Shown here: positions 46,476 through 64,000 of the stretch, piece after piece
Numbering within the stretch: the first letter of the stretch is position 1
Layout: every line of letters starts with the position of its first letter
NCBI RefSeq assembly: GCF_035594125.1
Contig: NC_087181.1
Coordinates: forward strand, 14,629,000-14,692,999
Length of the DNA stretch: 64,000 bases
Direction: 5' to 3'
Origin: Scylla paramamosain
Taxonomy: Eukaryota; Arthropoda; Malacostraca; Decapoda; Portunidae
Notes under the pieces: model-generated
Told to the model about the DNA's origin: nothing
The model's input: the letters and a program-made list of their open reading frames with translations, nothing else
Databases searched by the model: none
Translations under genes and position numbers: made by a program

Positions 46476-46807
46476 AACCTCCTGTCGGTAATAAAAGAGG
46501 CCTGGGCACCAAACAAACACGCCGGGAACACCTGAGCAGCTTCACCAAAGTTCAAAATTAATTCCGTATTTTTCCCTCACCCTCACCTCGCCTTTTTTCC
46601 CCCAAGCCATCGTGCCCCTCGCCAACAGCCTCGCAGACCTTCATTTGCATAGACAAGCGGGGGAAAAAAAATGATTATCTTCTCCATTTCGCTTCGATGA
46701 GACGGCTCAGCACTGCCTCAGGTGTGTTTATCACACTTAAATCCCTGATTATTCTTTAGACTACCCTGGTTTCCCACTTCTTGAAGATAATTAAAAAAAA
46801 AAAATCA

Positions 46808-47255
46808 AATCTAGATACGTAAGCGACATCTCTCGACTGAAAGTGAAAACACGGACGAGAAAACAGCAATATTTAAGTTACAGTCACGTGAATACCAGTC
46901 TATACAATGTGGTACTTTTTTCCTCGCAAACAATTGTGTAGCGTGTGAAGTAAGAACGAATTTTTCCAATTCTAGATACATACGCGACATCTCTCGGCGG
47001 AAGGCGAAAACACAGAAGAGAAAACGCAGTCATACCCGAGCTACAGTCACGCGGGCACCAGTCAATGCAATGTGGTGCTTTTTTCCTCTCAAACATTTAC
47101 GTTGAGTGTGAAGTAAGAGCAAACCTTTCCGACTCCTTTTATGTAAGCGACACGGACAAGAAAAGTCACCCAATTTACAGTCACGCGAATACCAGTCCAT
47201 CCAGTGTGGTGGTTCTTTCCTTCCAAATAATTACGTGGAGTGTAAAGTAAGAGCC
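46808..47255. repeat. ~135-163 bp tandem repeat, three units
   Basis: ttacagtcacgtgaatacca recurs at about 46878, 47041 and 47175, followed by gtc(t/a)at(a/g)caatgtggt and ttttttcct. Two units begin tctagatac..gcgacatctctcg. Unusually high conservation of the cagtcacg..ccagtc segment. Confidence 0.75.
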
Positions 47256-47399
47256 TGAAGTTAGTCCAAGGAGCGGAGGCGGAGCAGGAGACGGGAACAG
47301 TGCACGGTACATCAACTTACCTCTTTAAAACGAGGTACCCGCCGCCGCGTCAGGCACTGCAAGTAAATAATCAAAACTGCTCCCCTACGGTTTGCTGAT

Positions 47400-48255
47400 G
47401 GGACAGGAGGGGAAGGAGGCGCGGGAGTGTGTACAGGGGTGCATACAGAGACAGATGGACGGATGGGAGAGACAAGAGGGTAAAAGAAGAGGTATTATGG
47501 AAGAATACATAGAGGGAAGAGTGGATGGATGACAGAGAGAGGAGGGTGAAAGAGATGAGAATATGTAGGGATAAATGGACGGAAGGATGCATGGATAAAT
47601 GGACAGAAGGGTGAAAGAAGAGGTATTGTGGAAAGATAGATAGATGGAAGGGTGGATGGATAGATATGAGAGAGACAGGAGGGTAACAGGCGAGCATATG
47701 AAAGGATAGGTAGATGGAGGAACGGAAAAGCAAAATAATTAAGGAAGGATGAAAGATGTCTGGATGGATGGGTAGACTAAGAGAATATACAGAGTGACAA
47801 ATGGATAAAATGAAGGACAGTAGAGCAAAACAGAAGGACGGAGAGACGAATGGATAGAGAGATAAAGAAATAGACACATGGATAGACAAAACAGTATATA
47901 AGGGACAGAAAAGACAGACAGACGAATAGACAATTGGCCAGAAAGGAAGGACGAGGGAGATAAATTTCACACCGTCTATTTACCGGGACTGACAGACAAA
48001 AGAATAGACAAAAGACCAGAATATGAAAAAAACAAGGCATAAATAGACAGAATATAAGGGACGGGACAATAAGACAGACGAATAGACAGCTGGTCAGAGA
48101 GGAAAGACGAGGGAGATAGATTTCATACTGTCTTTTAGCGGAACTGACATACAAACGGAGAGACAGAACATAAGAACATATGAATAGACAGGCCGAAGAG
48201 GAGAGACGAGAGAAATACACTTCATACTGTCCTTTACCGGAACTGACCACGTCCA
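47400..48255. repeat. Purine-rich GATG/GACA-type minisatellite region
   Basis: 47400-47900 is degenerate (GATGGATG, GATAGATA, ggagggtgaaag). 47900-48250 has three units with gacgaatagacaa, gacgagggagata(a/g)atttca and ta(c/g)cggaactgac. The 199-codon open frame on the minus strand is a by-product of the repeat. Confidence 0.65.
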
Positions 48256-48734
48256 TGTTTAATTCATCCTTGTATTCCTGCGGGATTAAAGGAGACGTGA
48301 TTTAGCAGCCCAGGGTAATTAGACGCCTTGCAACCTCCGCCGGCGTGAGTGAGTCAAGGCAACACAACACACAAACACCCACGAAAACACATCTCGCCAC
48401 CTTCATGATGCCCATTACCGCGGCCACTGCAACAACAAGACAGAGATGGCAACAAACACCAGGACGGACAAGTGAGTGCAGGCGAGCCACAGCAGAGCAC
48501 AGCACGAGGGGAAACAAAACAAAACAAAGCCAGATACATGAATTAAAACAACACTCACGCATTATACTCGACCTGCCGGAAATCCAAACACACCCAAACT
48601 CAGAATTATAACACGGCCGCGGAGAACAGAAAGCAGCGAGGTCGAGGGCAGAACAATGGTGAGCGTGTAATGCAACAGTGTGGTGAAGGCAGAGAGAGAG
48701 GGCTATACCGTGGCTGGGCGCTCGCCGGCAGACC

Positions 48735-48805
48735 CACCAACCCACCTTTAACTTGGAGCCTTGCCAATGGTAGGGGGCGGGGCCACTAGTCGGGGAGCTA
48801 CCGCG
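48735..48805. promoter_or_regulatory. GC-box / CCAAT-box cluster, possible promoter
   Basis: GGGGGCGGGGCC near 48773-48784 is a strong Sp1-type GC box. The adjacent ccaatgg near 48764-48770 is a CCAAT box on the plus strand (ATTGG on the other). Minus-strand donors follow (GTGAGT near 48560), then a candidate 36 nt exon near 47323-47358 with tacttgcag acceptor and GTAAGT donor. These could belong to an unrecognised minus-strand transcript. No protein is recognisable. Confidence 0.25.
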
Positions 48806-48959
48806 ACATGAAGAAAGGAATTACCGCTAAGAAGTAAACCCAATGTCGCTGCTGTGATATCCAGGAGGGAGAGGGAAGTTTGCGCTGCGTTTCTCCCCTG
48901 GAATGGAATCGTCCTCGTTAAGGGACACAGATAAGTAGAAGGGCTTGTGATTGTGATAA

Positions 48960-48960
<1 letters not shown>

Positions 48961-49013
<53 letters not shown>

Positions 49014-49464
49014 ACGCCAGTGGAAGCCAGAAGCGTAACAACATAAAATCCGAGGCTTAAATCTGTGGCGTGTTCCAGAAATAAGCGAGTAGTGAGCGTG
49101 ACGGGAGGCGGGGAGAGGGAGGGAGAGGTATAGGTAGGGAGGGAAAGAGGAAGTGGGAGAGGGAGGGGGAGGGTGATGCAGCGGCCAGCTTTACCGCTCC
49201 ATCACCGCCTCAGTTTGTGATGGAGGGAAAACTGGCGCGGCCTTCCCCGGGGTCGTTCGGGACATGGATGGGATGGCCTCGTCCTCGCCCTCGCTCTCGT
49301 CCACTCCTGCAGAGTCAAGTCCCATGGGATAATATCATAAACTCAAGGCTTAATCCCACTAGCTACAACTCCTCCACCTCCTCCTCCTCCTGCTGTTTTA
49401 TATTTAGTGTCCGCTCTCACTGACTGTCTCTTATCGTAATGCACCGGAATGATTGCAGGGTATG

Positions 49465-49530
<66 letters not shown>
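48961..49530. repeat. Two (TC)n arrays around a GGGA-rich segment
   Basis: (TC)n 48961-49011 (one TATC slip) and 49466-49530. 49100-49180 is (GGGA)-rich. 49200-49330 is GC-rich with no convincing gene. Confidence 0.9.
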
Positions 49531-49532
<2 letters not shown>

Positions 49533-49702
49533 AGCCACACGTTAGGTGTTCTCACTACCCTTTCTGTATGTTTCGTAGTTTACCCAAGCTAAGCCCCGCC
49601 CATCGCACCAATTTCCAGTCCTGCTCCTCTTTATTTATTTCTCAAGTCCAGCACACACTTTCTCAGGCTATGGAAACCAAGCCATGCCGAATTATGAAAG
49701 AC

Positions 49703-49892
<190 letters not shown>

Positions 49893-49904
49893 ACTGAACC
49901 ACAC

Positions 49905-49988
49905 GTCTACAATTTCCCTGTTTATTCAAAATATATGAGTCTGGTGTCTGTCAGTCTGTGTTGCGTCACCGACAAGACAAACGCCTCG
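49905..49988 (-). other. DUS1L: DUS1L 3' UTR with poly(A) signal
   Basis: The reverse complement of tttatt at 49921-49926 is an AATAAA hexamer about 65 nt after the stop. The inferred cleavage site lies near 49905, just before the (CA)n array at 49826-49888. The 3' UTR appears very short. Confidence 0.55.

Positions 49989-64000
<14,012 letters not shown>

Noticed and set aside
47371..47970. 199-codon minus-strand frame with membrane-like Leu/Ser/Phe composition.
   Set aside because: It is the complement of GATG/GACA minisatellite; the hydrophobic pattern follows from the repeat unit.
48302..48745. 147-codon minus-strand frame rich in Cys and Leu.
   Set aside because: No similarity recognised; it lies next to a GC-box cluster and is more likely leader or non-coding sequence.

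Overview
The window is eukaryotic nuclear DNA from an arthropod, most likely a decapod crustacean and possibly a brachyuran crab. The evidence is intron-containing genes with GT..AG junctions, an exceptional density of (TC/GA)n, (GT/CA)n, (AT)n, (GTA)n and (GGA)n microsatellites, arthropod-type TTAGG/CCTAA telomeric pentamers, and repeat families I associate with decapod genomes. The species call is inference; the two protein-coding genes are read directly from the sequence.

Layout. 1-34392: a gene-poor 34 kb upstream flank made of microsatellites, locally amplified 70-160 bp tandem repeats, MITE-like elements, LINE and Penelope-like fragments, a tRNA-derived SINE and an interstitial telomeric block. 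34399-40626 (+): a complete 10-exon coding sequence for mitochondrial 5-aminolevulinate synthase (ALAS, 567 codons plus stop), with several CP heme-regulatory motifs at the N-terminus and a Cys-rich C-terminal tail. Its 5' non-coding exon must lie upstream; 31.0-31.4 kb and 3.7-3.8 kb are candidates. 40627-49988: the intergenic region between two convergent genes. It holds a 316 bp near-palindrome, a degraded non-LTR retrotransposon with a 455 bp pogo/Tigger-type element nested in it, several minisatellites and a GC-box/CCAAT-box cluster near 48.78 kb. 49989-64000 (-): six exons (506 codons plus stop) of DUS1L, the tRNA-dihydrouridine(16/17) synthase; its N-terminal exons lie beyond the right edge. 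Its introns carry more microsatellites and MITEs.

How the genes relate. ALAS starts heme synthesis in mitochondria and DUS1L modifies tRNA D-loops. They are tail to tail, about 9.4 kb between stop codons, and nothing in the sequence links them functionally. No bacterial-type operon, CRISPR array or intact autonomous transposon is present. The unusual material lies in the ALAS regulatory segments and in the repeat biology: two TIR-bearing MITE families with many local copies, a nested transposon, repeats that have turned into minisatellites, long purine/pyrimidine tracts, and a Penelope 3' end whose tail resembles a hammerhead ribozyme core.
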